Of a stretch of DNA of 64,000 nucleotides, positions 1-7,085 are shown piece by piece; position 1 is the first letter of the stretch, and every line of letters starts with the position of its first letter. Where the stretch lies: NCBI GenBank assembly GCA_964526325.1, contig CAZGKM010000001.1:1-64000 (forward strand), given 5' to 3'. A program made the position numbers and the translations under genes. Below the pieces are notes generated by a model, which saw only the letters and a list, made by a program, of their open reading frames with translations, did not search any database and was not told the DNA's origin. This DNA is from JACPHD01 sp964526325 (GTDB lineage: Bacteria > Patescibacteriota > Patescibacteriia > Patescibacteriales > GWC2-42-12).

Positions 1-95
1 AAGGAGGGGAACTCTACCTCCCCTTTCTCCCCTCCTTATCAAGGAGGGGAACTCTACCTCCCCTTTCTCCCCTCCTTATCAAGGAGGGGAACTCT
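1..95. repeat. Tandem 40-bp direct repeat, about 2.4 copies
   Basis: A 40-bp unit beginning AAGGAGGGGAACTC and ending CCCCTCCTTATC is present twice without a mismatch (1-40 and 41-80) and a third copy stops after 15 bases (81-95). Each unit carries CCCCTCCTT facing AAGGAGGGG, so junctions between units can fold into hairpins. The array is cut by the window edge. It lies downstream of the large surface-protein gene and past its terminator. Confidence 0.9.
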
Positions 96-118
96 TAAAT
101 CATAATTATTTTTTTAAT

Positions 119-160
119 AAAAAGCAACCCCCCACCATATCATGGTGGGGGGCGCTTTTA
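119..160 (-). terminator. Rho-independent terminator of the S-layer-like gene
   Basis: An 11-bp stem (CCCCCCACCAT/ATGGTGGGGGG) with a 3-nt loop lies just past the stop codon at 182. On the minus strand it is followed by a T-rich run. Its position and strength fit termination of the highly expressed surface-protein transcript. Confidence 0.85.
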
Positions 161-181
161 TCTGAATTTCATCAATTACAA

Positions 182-3100
182 TTATTTGCTGAACGACATT
201 GTCTGGGTCATGTCTTTGATCAAGTAGCCGTTGGTCCAATCAGCGGTAGCGGTCGTATGAGCGCTGGCTGATCTATCAGACCAAACGTTATAATCAGAGG
301 CATTAACCGTAGCGGCAGTGCCGTTAGCGACAGGAGCAGTATCCTGCTTCATTCTAACAACAATGCTGTCGCCTGACGCGCTATAAGCGGTGACAGTACC
401 TCTGACTTCATAAGTCTTAGAAGTACTGATATTTAACACCGTGTTATTAACATCGCCGACAAGCAATTTGACATTACCGCTTGCATCCGGATTAACCGCT
501 GTATCGGTAATGTAAGTAGAAGAGTTGGAATCATAGAGACGTAAAGCATTAACATCGCAGGTGGTGGTTGAGACAGTGAAGCCCAACTGCTTGATCTCTA
601 TGTTGCCCGCGTTATCGGCCACGACCGAGAATTTATATAACGCGCCGTTAACCGGATCAGTGCCAGCGTCAAGCTTGGCAAAGGTCGGTTTGCTCTTTCT
701 TACATAGAACGCATTGCCGGTGAAGTCACCTGTGCTGCCCGCAGGGGTAACAACAGTCGTGCCTGAATCGCCAGTGGCATTAAAGCCGGTGTTGTAATCA
801 AGGCTGACCGCGCTGTTAGCGCCTGAAGTAGCACCGCTAGCGATTGATGTCAAAGAGACATAAACCTTTAGCGTGGTGTCGCCATTGGCAGGAACATACA
901 TGGTTAAACCGGTAAAGGTAGCAATACCTTCTGCAGCTCCGGTAATAAACATGCCGTCTATAGTCTTTGTAGCTCCTAATTTATCAGTGTAGCTTAATGA
1001 AACCGCCGCGGTTGAAGTGGCAAAGTTGTTGGCAACTTTTAAATTCAACTTATCAACGGTAAAGCCTTCGTTGGCTGCGCTAAACTGATATTCGGCTGCG
1101 TAATTACCCGTAGAACCGGCTAAGATAATAGCCGCATCAGGATGGCTGCCGTTAGTAACGGTCAAGGTGCCGCTGGAAGCTAAGGTCATAGTCTGGAGGG
1201 CTTGATTGGCCGCTACCGAAGAGACCGAACCGCCAGTGACGATTCCACTTCCGCTGGCATTGATTTCAGCAATCCAAGGGCCAGGGTTTGAAGCCGATTT
1301 TATATTGGCATAAACATCAACCTGTTTTGACTCATTAGCGGCCAAAGCAATATTCGGCGACAAAGAAAAGATATTTGAGGTGCCCGGGTTATTCTTGGCT
1401 TCGCCAAGCTGAACGCCAGCGCTATCCTTCAAATACAAATTGGTTACTGTCGCGGCTTCAGCCGAGGATAAACCTACGGTGATTGAAGACACGTTAACGC
1501 CTTCAGCCGAACCGGCGCTCATAACGAAAGAACCTAATCTAACGTTATTGGTACCGGCGATGACTGTCTGGTTGCCATAGCCTGAATACTTGGAAACGAC
1601 TAAACCGGCGGCAGATATAGTTAAATCAGCAGCTGTTCCGTCAACCGCGGTAATCGCGGCCTGGTAACCAAGGGAACTCATTTTCTGGATATCGGAAGCT
1701 CCGGCGGCTACAGAAACTCTCAAAGCATTTCCATCAGTATAGCTGGTTGAATCAGCTTTCTTAACATCTACTATAACCTGCACTTTAGCCGTAGTTCCGG
1801 CTTTAACCACAAAGGATGAACCAAAGCCCCATGAAGCAACACCGGCCGAGGTTAAATCCTTAGTAGAACCGATTTGAGCTCCATCAACATAAACCTTGCC
1901 GTTATCTAAACCGGCCGAACCGGTGGAAGAGGCTGTAACGGTCAGATCCTTAACTTTCATATCTTCTCCTGAAGCTCTGAAATCCCATTCGCCGACGACA
2001 ATGCTTGTGCCATCCAAAGTAACATTACCGGTTGGGGCAGTAGTTGCGCGGTTAATGGATAAAGAACCGGAGTTAATAGTAAATTCGACACCGGAATCAG
2101 GAGCGGCTACGAGGAAATTGCCGGCCGAATATGGCTCGACATAAACATTGTAGCTCAAATCCTTGACTAAGATATCGTATTTATTCTGAACCGAGAAATA
2201 GAAAGTTCTGGTTGAACCTTTTACTATATCAGCTCTTAAGCTTAGAATCTTGGTTGTGCCTTTAGTCATTTTGTAAGGCGCAGCGCTTAGATCAAAAATA
2301 ACTTCGTAGTTGCTTGTCATGGAAGCGACGGTACCGATAACGGTGCCGGCCGGATCCAAAAGCTTGAAGTTAGCTAAATCATCGGTCTGTACGCTGCCGA
2401 TTTCGGTGAAGACTATTTTCTCAATGCTTAAATCTTGATTTGAACCGACGAAATTAAATTTCGCCACTTCAGCTTCTTTGGTATCGGCATCAATAGTCTG
2501 ATCGGCTGTGCTTGGGAAATTTCTGGTAACTACCAATTTACCTAAATCAGTAGCATTGGCGGTTGACATTAAATTGCCAGCCATCGGGAAAGAACCGCTG
2601 ACGGCCGCGCCGTTAGTGGTTACGTCCGTAGCCGCAAGTAAGCTAAAGCCAATGGTTTTACCTGAAAGAGCGCTATAAAGCATATCGCCTTTCAAGGTAA
2701 TGGATCTGGTAGTACCTTTAGCAACCGTGAACAAACCGGCGGCATTATTAAAGGTAACCATGTTTGAAGAGACTGAAGCTTCGGCGGTTAGCCTGGTAGC
2801 TCCGTCATAAAGATAAAGGCTTTCAACATCGGAATCAGACGAGATGCCTGTTCTTCTGAACTTCAAATTGGTTATTTTAACATCGCCGTCAGCCGACGCG
2901 GTAAAGTTAACTTTAGTGAAAGGAACAGCGGCTTGGCCGTTTCCAGTCAAGGTAGTAGTATTAGTAATTACGGAAACTGAAGCCGGAGTATCTGAAGCCA
3001 AAGCTACAGTTACGCCCGTGCCTGCATCAGCATAACCGCCCGCGCCTGACGAAGTGTCGGTTAGAGTTCCAACCATGCCGGTAATATCAGCGCCGGTGGC

Positions 3101-3733
3101 CGGTTTAGCGATAGTGGCGGTAATGACATCAGCCCATTTAAATCTGTTGGCTAAGAAAGCCGCTTCGCTAACAATCTTTGAAGCCGTGCCGTCAGCGTTG
3201 ATGTAATAAACATCAGCTTCGGTTCCGAACTTCACTAAACTGCCTTGCGGATAAGCGGTCGCACTGACTACGCTCGAGCTAATCTTATAATTAGTAAAGA
3301 AAGCATCGGACACGTCAATGATTCTTTTGTTCCATTCTGCTCCGTATAAAATCGCGGCTGTAGCTTCATCAGGAATGGCAAGTAAATTGCCGCCTGCGAT
3401 TACAGCATAGACTTTCGGATTAGTAGTAATCTTAACTAATTTAGTACCCGGTCTAACGGTGACGTTAGCTCCTAAAGGATATGACTCTAACTCGCTTTGA
3501 GAAATAGTCACAACTCCGGAGAAATCACTGTACCAGGAAAAATAAGTTGACTCATTAGGGAAAACATATCTTTTACCGTCAGCGGCCAAGTAATAGACGG
3601 ATGATAATCCGGCCATCTTGATTAAGTCACCGGCTGAAGCGGCAGCGTTGGTCTCTGGGACCACGACTACGCTCATTGATAGAACGGTGACGAAAATTAC
3701 GCCAGCGGCAAAGATTTTCTTAAATCTTTCCAT
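182..3733 (-). CDS. Large secreted S-layer-like surface protein (1183 aa)
   Basis: The protein opens with a classical signal peptide (MERFKKIF, a hydrophobic stretch to about residue 25, then ETNAAASA). Residues about 35-215 hold three related segments, each pairing a VYY/VYAV-type strand with a D-G-K/GG turn and a following L/I-P-x-E stretch. This N-terminal module recurs in surface proteins of Patescibacteria. The rest (about 220-1183) is Ala/Ser/Thr/Gly/Val-rich, nearly free of cysteine and full of predicted beta-strands with repeated 'TLKGD', 'VKVYVSL' and 'LRVSVAAG'-like phrases, consistent with stacked Ig-like domains. No LPxTG or C-terminal membrane anchor is seen. The length, composition, strong terminator and own leader suggest the main S-layer or an abundant cell-surface protein; this is an inference. 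An ECF sigma/DUF5667 pair lies directly upstream on the same strand. Confidence 0.75.
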   Translation of the reverse strand: MERFKKIFAAGVIFVTVLSMSVVVVPETNAAASAGDLIKMAGLSSVYYLAADGKRYVFPNESTYFSWYSDFSGVVTISQSELESYPLGANVTVRPGTKLVKITTNPKVYAVIAGGNLLAIPDEATAAILYGAEWNKRIIDVSDAFFTNYKISSSVVSATAYPQGSLVKFGTEADVYYINADGTASKIVSEAAFLANRFKWADVITATIAKPATGADITGMVGTLTDTSSGAGGYADAGTGVTVALASDTPASVSVITNTTTLTGNGQAAVPFTKVNFTASADGDVKITNLKFRRTGISSDSDVESLYLYDGATRLTAEASVSSNMVTFNNAAGLFTVAKGTTRSITLKGDMLYSALSGKTIGFSLLAATDVTTNGAAVSGSFPMAGNLMSTANATDLGKLVVTRNFPSTADQTIDADTKEAEVAKFNFVGSNQDLSIEKIVFTEIGSVQTDDLANFKLLDPAGTVIGTVASMTSNYEVIFDLSAAPYKMTKGTTKILSLRADIVKGSTRTFYFSVQNKYDILVKDLSYNVYVEPYSAGNFLVAAPDSGVEFTINSGSLSINRATTAPTGNVTLDGTSIVVGEWDFRASGEDMKVKDLTVTASSTGSAGLDNGKVYVDGAQIGSTKDLTSAGVASWGFGSSFVVKAGTTAKVQVIVDVKKADSTSYTDGNALRVSVAAGASDIQKMSSLGYQAAITAVDGTAADLTISAAGLVVSKYSGYGNQTVIAGTNNVRLGSFVMSAGSAEGVNVSSITVGLSSAEAATVTNLYLKDSAGVQLGEAKNNPGTSNIFSLSPNIALAANESKQVDVYANIKSASNPGPWIAEINASGSGIVTGGSVSSVAANQALQTMTLASSGTLTVTNGSHPDAAIILAGSTGNYAAEYQFSAANEGFTVDKLNLKVANNFATSTAAVSLSYTDKLGATKTIDGMFITGAAEGIATFTGLTMYVPANGDTTLKVYVSLTSIASGATSGANSAVSLDYNTGFNATGDSGTTVVTPAGSTGDFTGNAFYVRKSKPTFAKLDAGTDPVNGALYKFSVVADNAGNIEIKQLGFTVSTTTCDVNALRLYDSNSSTYITDTAVNPDASGNVKLLVGDVNNTVLNISTSKTYEVRGTVTAYSASGDSIVVRMKQDTAPVANGTAATVNASDYNVWSDRSASAHTTATADWTNGYLIKDMTQTMSFSK

Positions 3734-3744
3734 AGAAATTGTTT

Positions 3745-3778
3745 ACCCCGTTAAATATAAAGATATTTAATTAGGGGT
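3745..3778 (-). repeat. Palindrome of the ACCCC-GTTAAAT family in the S-layer leader
   Basis: ACCCCGTTAAATAT (3745-3758) can pair with ATATTTAATTAGGGGT (3763-3778), giving a hairpin only 12 nt upstream of the start codon of the surface-protein gene on the minus strand. The closing sequence ACCCC-GTTAAAT is shared with elements at 6020, 47369, 53906 and 54543. It could act as a translational leader hairpin, but no function is proven. Confidence 0.6.
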
Positions 3779-3835
3779 CCTTTCTTGCTTTTAAATTAAT
3801 GATAAGCCCACCTTCGCTCTTTCGAGCTATGGAGG

Positions 3836-3984
3836 GCAAGCAAATCAACCGGAATCCCGCCTCCCCCCCACCACTTTATACAAATGATGGGAATAAATTG
3901 CTGGGGTAAATTTAATTTTACTCCTTCGTAGGAGCCCCACCCTTATTTAAAGTGGTGGGGGGGGTTAGCTTGCTGATTTGCTTG
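3836..3984. repeat. Nested palindrome / multi-branched cruciform element
   Basis: Three levels of pairing are visible. CAAGCAAATCA (3837-3847) pairs with TGATTTGCTTG (3974-3984). CCCCCCCACCACTTTA (3863-3878) pairs with TAAAGTGGTGGGGGG (from 3948). Inside them, TGGGG...CCCCA (about 3902-3940) encloses two abutting hairpins, GTAAATTTAATTTTAC and CTCCTTCGTAGGAG. It lies in the roughly 765-bp gene-free stretch between the S-layer gene and the DUF5667 gene. The transcript would be the long 5' leader of the surface-protein mRNA. Confidence 0.65.
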
Positions 3985-4013
3985 GCAGCTCGCAATGATC
4001 AATCGCGGAGCTT

Positions 4014-4179
4014 AGGGACTGTCGCCAAATGCTCTTTCGGAAATAAATTTTCACAATTTCATGGAAATTTTTTATAAAATTTTTGAGGCGATATTTTAGA
4101 TATCGGCGATAAAATTTTAGATAAAAATTTACCGAAATTTGGAAATTTAAGCCGAATACGGCATTTGGTGACAGTCCCT
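4014..4179. mobile_element. MITE-like foldback element, 166 bp
   Basis: The terminal inverted repeats AGGGACTGTCGCCAAATGC (4014-4032) and GCATTTGGTGACAGTCCCT (4161-4179) match at 18 of 19 positions. The interior is almost wholly A/T-rich inverted repeats (AAATTTT blocks around GCGATATTTTAGATATCG). There is no coding capacity. The form fits a non-autonomous transposable or REP-type element; no cognate transposase is in the window and no target-site duplication is obvious. Confidence 0.55.
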
Positions 4180-4212
4180 TTTAATTTAAAAAGCAAGTTG
4201 ATTAATTAATTT

Positions 4213-4334
4213 ACCCTAACACTTATTAATAAGTGTATGGGTGAAGTAAAACCTCTGCAGTCGCAGATCGACCTTTTTGGCTTTACCGTAATCCGCTTAA
4301 TGCGGATTAGACAGCTATGGTTTACTTCATAGCT
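4213..4334 (-). ncRNA. Candidate structured RNA: hairpin plus three-helix junction
   Basis: Read on the minus strand, GAAGTAAACC (from 4328) pairs with GGTTTTACTTC (to 4243), closing a junction with one hairpin TAATCCGC/GCGGATTA and another TCTGC-GACT-GCAGA. A mutually exclusive hairpin AGCTATG/CATAGCT overlaps the closing stem, as in switch-type leaders. A long hairpin (core ACACTTAT/ATAAGTGT, 4213-4242) follows. It lies between the DUF5667 gene and the surface-protein gene. AAAGCC and AAACC are faintly reminiscent of the c-di-GMP-I riboswitch, but the rest of that consensus is missing, so the class is unknown. Confidence 0.4.
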
Positions 4335-4498
4335 CTCTAATAGGCACTAATAATCTTAATTACACTTAATTGCTGAAATAATCTACAAAATTTTCAATTC
4401 TCAATTTTCAATTCTCAAATAATTTTCAATGTTATAATTTTCAATTGATAATTTAATAATTGATAATTCATTGAATATTGGTCATTGATAATTGAAAA

Positions 4499-5407
4499 TT
4501 ATTGTGTGCTCGTCGCCGTCTCGCTCACGCCTTTTACCTCGCCATTTTCGGAATTATCGGTCTCTTGGTCAATTATTTGTTTTACTTCTTCAATTTTATT
4601 TATCGTGCCGTCATAGTCTTTTTCATCAAACATCTGCTCCGCTTCTTCTAAAGCCTTGTCCGGAGTTTTCAAATTTTCTTGGGTAGTCGTAGCGACCGGT
4701 TCTGCTTGGCTCTCCGCGCTTTGTATTAAAATCTCCTCTTTAATTATCGGCTTAACCTGCCCGCCGGCAGGCGTGGCCGGTTCGGAAATTTCTATCCTTT
4801 GGTCGTCTTTGCCTAAATTAGCTCCAAAAATTTCCGGCTCCTCTTCCTTATTTTGCGCAATCTGTATTTCAGCCGCTTTTATGATAGTCAGCCTATTTTT
4901 AACTTGGCTGATTTCTTTTTTAAAATTTTGCGTCAGTTGCTCTACTTTAGCGTCCTTCTTATCTTCCGATTCTTTTGACTCTTCTAAAATTTGCGTTATT
5001 TCTTTGGCCCGGTTGGTGGCGAACTGCAAACCCAGCTTGGCTTTATCTTTTTCATCAAAGGTTATGGCGAACTGGGCTTTCTCGCTGATGATTTTAGCGA
5101 TGTATAATGAATCGCCGGGCTTGGAATTTTTTGAAGCATAGACTCCGCCGACGCCAATCACTAAAATCAGCACGCTGACTAAAGAAGCCGCCCAAACAGG
5201 CTTAATCATGTTAAGAAAAATCTTGCCCGGCATAATATTCTCTAAAATTATTTCCAAGTTTGATTCTGATTTATTAATCGTCTGGCCGGCGTAAATTTGA
5301 CTACGCAAAATTTCCCGATAATTTTTCTTAAAATTTTCATCGGGTTTAATGGTTTTTAAATTATTCAGTTTTTTGAGAAGCTCTTTATCGTTCATAAGGA
5401 GGATCAA
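4499..5407 (-). CDS. DUF5667-type membrane protein, putative anti-sigma factor (302 aa)
   Basis: The N-terminal part (about 1-70) is cytoplasmic and ends in one membrane helix (about 73-92, VWAASLVSVLILVIGVGGV). It is followed by the segment KPGDSLYIAKIISEKAQ..., the hallmark of the DUF5667 domain, then a charged helical/coiled-coil stretch and an acidic Thr/Glu-rich tail. It overlaps the sigma gene by 4 nt, so the two are translationally coupled. The overlapping start is TTG at 5407; an ATG four codons in (5395) is an alternative, and neither has a clear Shine-Dalgarno. The layout (sigma gene followed by a single-pass protein with a large outer domain) is that of anti-sigma factors; this role is inferred. 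The codons at 4756-4773 (TPAGGQ) come from a CCTGCC/GGCAGG palindrome. Confidence 0.7.
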   Translation of the reverse strand: MILLMNDKELLKKLNNLKTIKPDENFKKNYREILRSQIYAGQTINKSESNLEIILENIMPGKIFLNMIKPVWAASLVSVLILVIGVGGVYASKNSKPGDSLYIAKIISEKAQFAITFDEKDKAKLGLQFATNRAKEITQILEESKESEDKKDAKVEQLTQNFKKEISQVKNRLTIIKAAEIQIAQNKEEEPEIFGANLGKDDQRIEISEPATPAGGQVKPIIKEEILIQSAESQAEPVATTTQENLKTPDKALEEAEQMFDEKDYDGTINKIEEVKQIIDQETDNSENGEVKGVSETATSTQ

Positions 5408-5982
5408 TTTGAATTTATTTTTTCATCATTCTCCAAAAGCTCTTTTAAAGCTTTTAGCGCTCGGAAAATCAGAACTCTAACATTGCCTTTTGACTTATCT
5501 AAAATTTCAGCAATTTCTTTGATTGAAAGTTCATTGACGAAACGCAAAATTATTACTTCGCGATATTCGTCTTTTAATTCCGGCAATTTAGTTTCTAAAA
5601 CGAAAAGGTCGGTTTTTAATTCCATGATTTTTGACGCGCTTTGTTTCTCGTCAATAACTTCAATGCCGTGATCACCGTTCAGGCTAACCGTTTCTCTATC
5701 TTTATTTTTTCTGTAATGATCGATAATTGAATTTCTGGCTATTTTATAGAGCAAGGCTTTTAAAGTCCTATGATCTTTTAAGGTGTTTTCTAAAATATAA
5801 TGCCAAGTTTTTAAAAAAACGGCTGAACATAAATCTTCCGCTTCTTCCCGACTGCCTACTTTAAAGTAAATAAATCTGTAAAGCTGATTGATGTATAAAT
5901 CATAAGCTTTAACAAAGGCTTCTTTGTCATTTTTTTTGATTTTGTATAATAGCAGTTTTTCTTCTATTTTGCCTATTTTCAT
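5404..5982 (-). CDS. RNA polymerase sigma factor, ECF-type sigma-70 (192 aa)
   Basis: Region 2 lies at about residues 23-65 (FVKAYDLYINQLYRFIY, then EEAEDLCSAVFLKTW, the usual core-binding and -10 recognition helices). Region 4 lies at about 133-180 (LPELKDEYREVIILRFVNE, then SIKEIAEILDKSKGNVRVL, a helix-turn-helix for the -35 element). There is no region 1 or 3, as expected for ECF factors. Its stop codon is TGA, which shows that TGA is not reassigned. It is the first gene of a pair with the DUF5667 protein. The nearby large surface-protein gene is a plausible target, but no promoter motif was established. Confidence 0.92.
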   Translation of the reverse strand: MKIGKIEEKLLLYKIKKNDKEAFVKAYDLYINQLYRFIYFKVGSREEAEDLCSAVFLKTWHYILENTLKDHRTLKALLYKIARNSIIDHYRKNKDRETVSLNGDHGIEVIDEKQSASKIMELKTDLFVLETKLPELKDEYREVIILRFVNELSIKEIAEILDKSKGNVRVLIFRALKALKELLENDEKINSN

Positions 5983-6019
5983 TTAATTATACGATTAACA
6001 TTAAGTATTGTTACAGTTC

Positions 6020-6074
6020 ACCCTGTTAAATTGCTAGCTTTAGCTAGCGCCGGCAGAGCCGGATTTAACGGGGT
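6020..6074. repeat. Three-helix junction palindrome, ACCCC-GTTAAAT family
   Basis: The closing stem is ACCCTGTTAAAT (6020-6031) with ATTTAACGGGGT (6063-6074), all paired if one U-G wobble is allowed. Inside, two hairpins fill nearly all the space: GCTAGCTTTAGCTAGC (6033-6048) and CCGGCAGAGCCGG (6050-6062). It lies about 40 bp upstream of the sigma-factor start, within its leader. The closing stem recurs at 3745, 47369, 53906 and 54543 with unrelated inner hairpins. Confidence 0.65.
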
Positions 6075-6159
6075 AAAAATTTCAATAATAAATAAATTAA
6101 TAAAAAAATAATCGTAAAAACGAAAATTATTAACTATTTTTAGCTAAATTTTCTCTATT

Positions 6160-6188
6160 CCCCCTACACTTATTTATAAGTGTGGGGG
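6160..6188. repeat. Hairpin with CCCCC/GGGGG clamp
   Basis: CCCCC-T-ACACTTAT-TT-ATAAGTGT-GGGGG forms a long perfect hairpin. The core ACACTTAT/ATAAGTGT is the same as in the hairpin at 4213-4242, so this is a second copy of a small palindromic repeat. It lies in the 640-bp gene-free stretch 5983-6622. Confidence 0.55.
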
Positions 6189-6269
6189 TGTAGCGGGATT
6201 CCGTCCAGCCTAGAGAAATAATTACAAACTATAATAACATATAGCCGATTAAAAGGCAAACAAAAAGGA

Positions 6270-6412
6270 CTGTCATCCCGGGCTTGACCCGGGATCAAGG
6301 GTTAAATAGCGCAAACATCTTAATTAGCCATAACTTAGATAAACTCAACTTTCTCTGGGTTTAAACTGGATTCTTGGTTATCTGCCGTCAGGCTCGTAGG
6401 CCGGAATAACAG
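6270..6412. repeat. Degenerate inverted-repeat element (GTCAT-CCCGGG type)
   Basis: The ends CTGTCATCCCGG (6270-6281) and CCGGAATAACAG (6401-6412) are inverted with 10 of 12 matches. The left end contains the hairpin TCCCGGGCTTGACCCGGGA. A related half-element, GTCATTGCGGGCT...GACCCGCAATC, is at 33091-33115. No gene is visible in the interior. Confidence 0.45.
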
Positions 6413-6545
6413 AAAGAAGTAGTTTTCTTACCATAACAGTAATGTCCTCTTGCATTCTTAAAAATAATATGCAAAAATGAAAATAAATTACTTTAGTCTA
6501 GGATAGTGTGGACTTTAACCAAGTCAAAAATAAATTTATAATTTA

Positions 6546-6565
6546 AGTCTACATTCTTGTAGACT
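6546..6565. promoter_or_regulatory. Palindromic operator 1 upstream of the HTH gene
   Basis: AGTCTACATTCTTGTAGACT has two perfect 8-bp arms (AGTCTACA/TGTAGACT) around TTCT. An identical 20-mer lies 44 bp downstream (6590-6609), about four helical turns away, which suits cooperative binding on one DNA face. A single degenerate relative (TAGTCTAGG...) lies near 6495. Confidence 0.75.
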
Positions 6566-6586
6566 AAAATATTATTACATTTAAAC

Positions 6587-6612
6587 TTAAGTCTACATTC
6601 TTGTAGACTTAA
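6587..6612. promoter_or_regulatory. Palindromic operator 2, adjoining the HTH start codon
   Basis: The second copy of the 20-bp palindrome (6590-6609) is extended by TTA/TAA to perfect 11-bp arms. It ends 10 nt before the ATG of the small HTH protein, so a bound repressor would cover the promoter or ribosome entry site. The regulator is probably the adjacent HTH protein itself (autoregulation), which is inference. A TATAAT at 6619-6624 overlaps the start codon. Confidence 0.7.
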
Positions 6613-6622
6613 CTCTAATATA

Positions 6623-6904
6623 ATGACTAAAGAGCTATCAATAAATGATAATTCAGAAAGTAACTTAAACAATGAGATTAATACTCCCATTTGGCTTTCT
6701 GTTTCTGAAGCCGCTAAAATAGGCGGGGTGCAGACAAAAACTATCCGCCGCGCCATACAATTTAATAATGTTAAATATAAAATAATCGGTAATCGTTATT
6801 CAATTGATCTATTATCTCTAATTACTTTTCTTAATAGTAAAACTAAGCTTAAAAACAAACTGAATCAATCAGGTTTAGGCCAGTATGTGGATAAGTGGAA
6901 GTAG
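6623..6904 (+). CDS. Small excisionase/MerR-type HTH DNA-binding protein (93 aa)
   Basis: Residues about 22-70 fit the excisionase-like winged HTH: PIWLSVSEAAKIGGVQTKTI (helix 2 and the recognition helix), RRAIQFN, then KYKIIGNRYSIDLLSLITFL (the wing and closing helix that read 'convert this residue pattern into a binding site'). The C-terminal 20 residues are basic. No other in-frame ATG exists and there is no Shine-Dalgarno, so it may be translated from a leaderless or nearly leaderless mRNA. Two identical palindromes precede it and a terminator follows, so it is a monocistronic regulator. Its targets beyond its own promoter are unknown. Confidence 0.8.
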   Translation: MTKELSINDNSESNLNNEINTPIWLSVSEAAKIGGVQTKTIRRAIQFNNVKYKIIGNRYSIDLLSLITFLNSKTKLKNKLNQSGLGQYVDKWK

Positions 6905-6980
6905 CTAGGTTATCCCTGAATGATTGCTAGCGACCCTGCCTAACGGCAGGCCGGTAGACAAAAATATTACACTCCCCCAT

Positions 6981-7004
6981 TCTCCCAATTAAGGGAGTTT
7001 TTTT
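6981..7004 (+). terminator. Rho-independent terminator after the HTH gene
   Basis: CTCCC-AATTAA-GGGAG followed by seven T residues. The upstream stretch (6935-6950) also holds a CCTGCC-TAAC-GGCAGG palindrome of the dispersed GC family. Confidence 0.8.
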
Positions 7005-7005
7005 A

Positions 7006-7034
7006 TTGCTTAACCTGTAAATTTATTGTAAAAT
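7006..7034 (+). promoter_or_regulatory. Sigma-70-type promoter of the histidine kinase gene
   Basis: -35 TTGCTT (7006-7011) and -10 TAAAAT (7029-7034) are separated by 17 bp, with the kinase start about 50 nt downstream. It begins directly after the terminator of the preceding gene. Confidence 0.5.
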
Positions 7035-7085
7035 AAAGATATTAACTACCCTGATTTTTCAGGTAAATTTTTATTGTTGAAACCC

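Noticed and set aside
1..95. CRISPR array
   Set aside because: The repeats are head to tail with no variable spacers, and no cas genes are nearby.
182..3733. Additional genes on the plus strand within the S-layer-like gene
   Set aside because: Open frames at 1896 and 2844 are antisense shadows caused by biased composition; they have no ribosome binding site or recognisable product.
4243..4328. Cyclic di-GMP-I riboswitch
   Set aside because: AAACC and AAAGCC occur in suggestive places on the minus strand, but the GNRA tetraloop, its receptor and the other conserved bases are missing. Kept only as an unclassified structured RNA.
5404..5406. Alternative genetic code (UGA as Gly, code 25)
   Set aside because: The sigma-factor gene ends with TGA and frames do not run through in-frame TGA codons, so TGA is a stop here.
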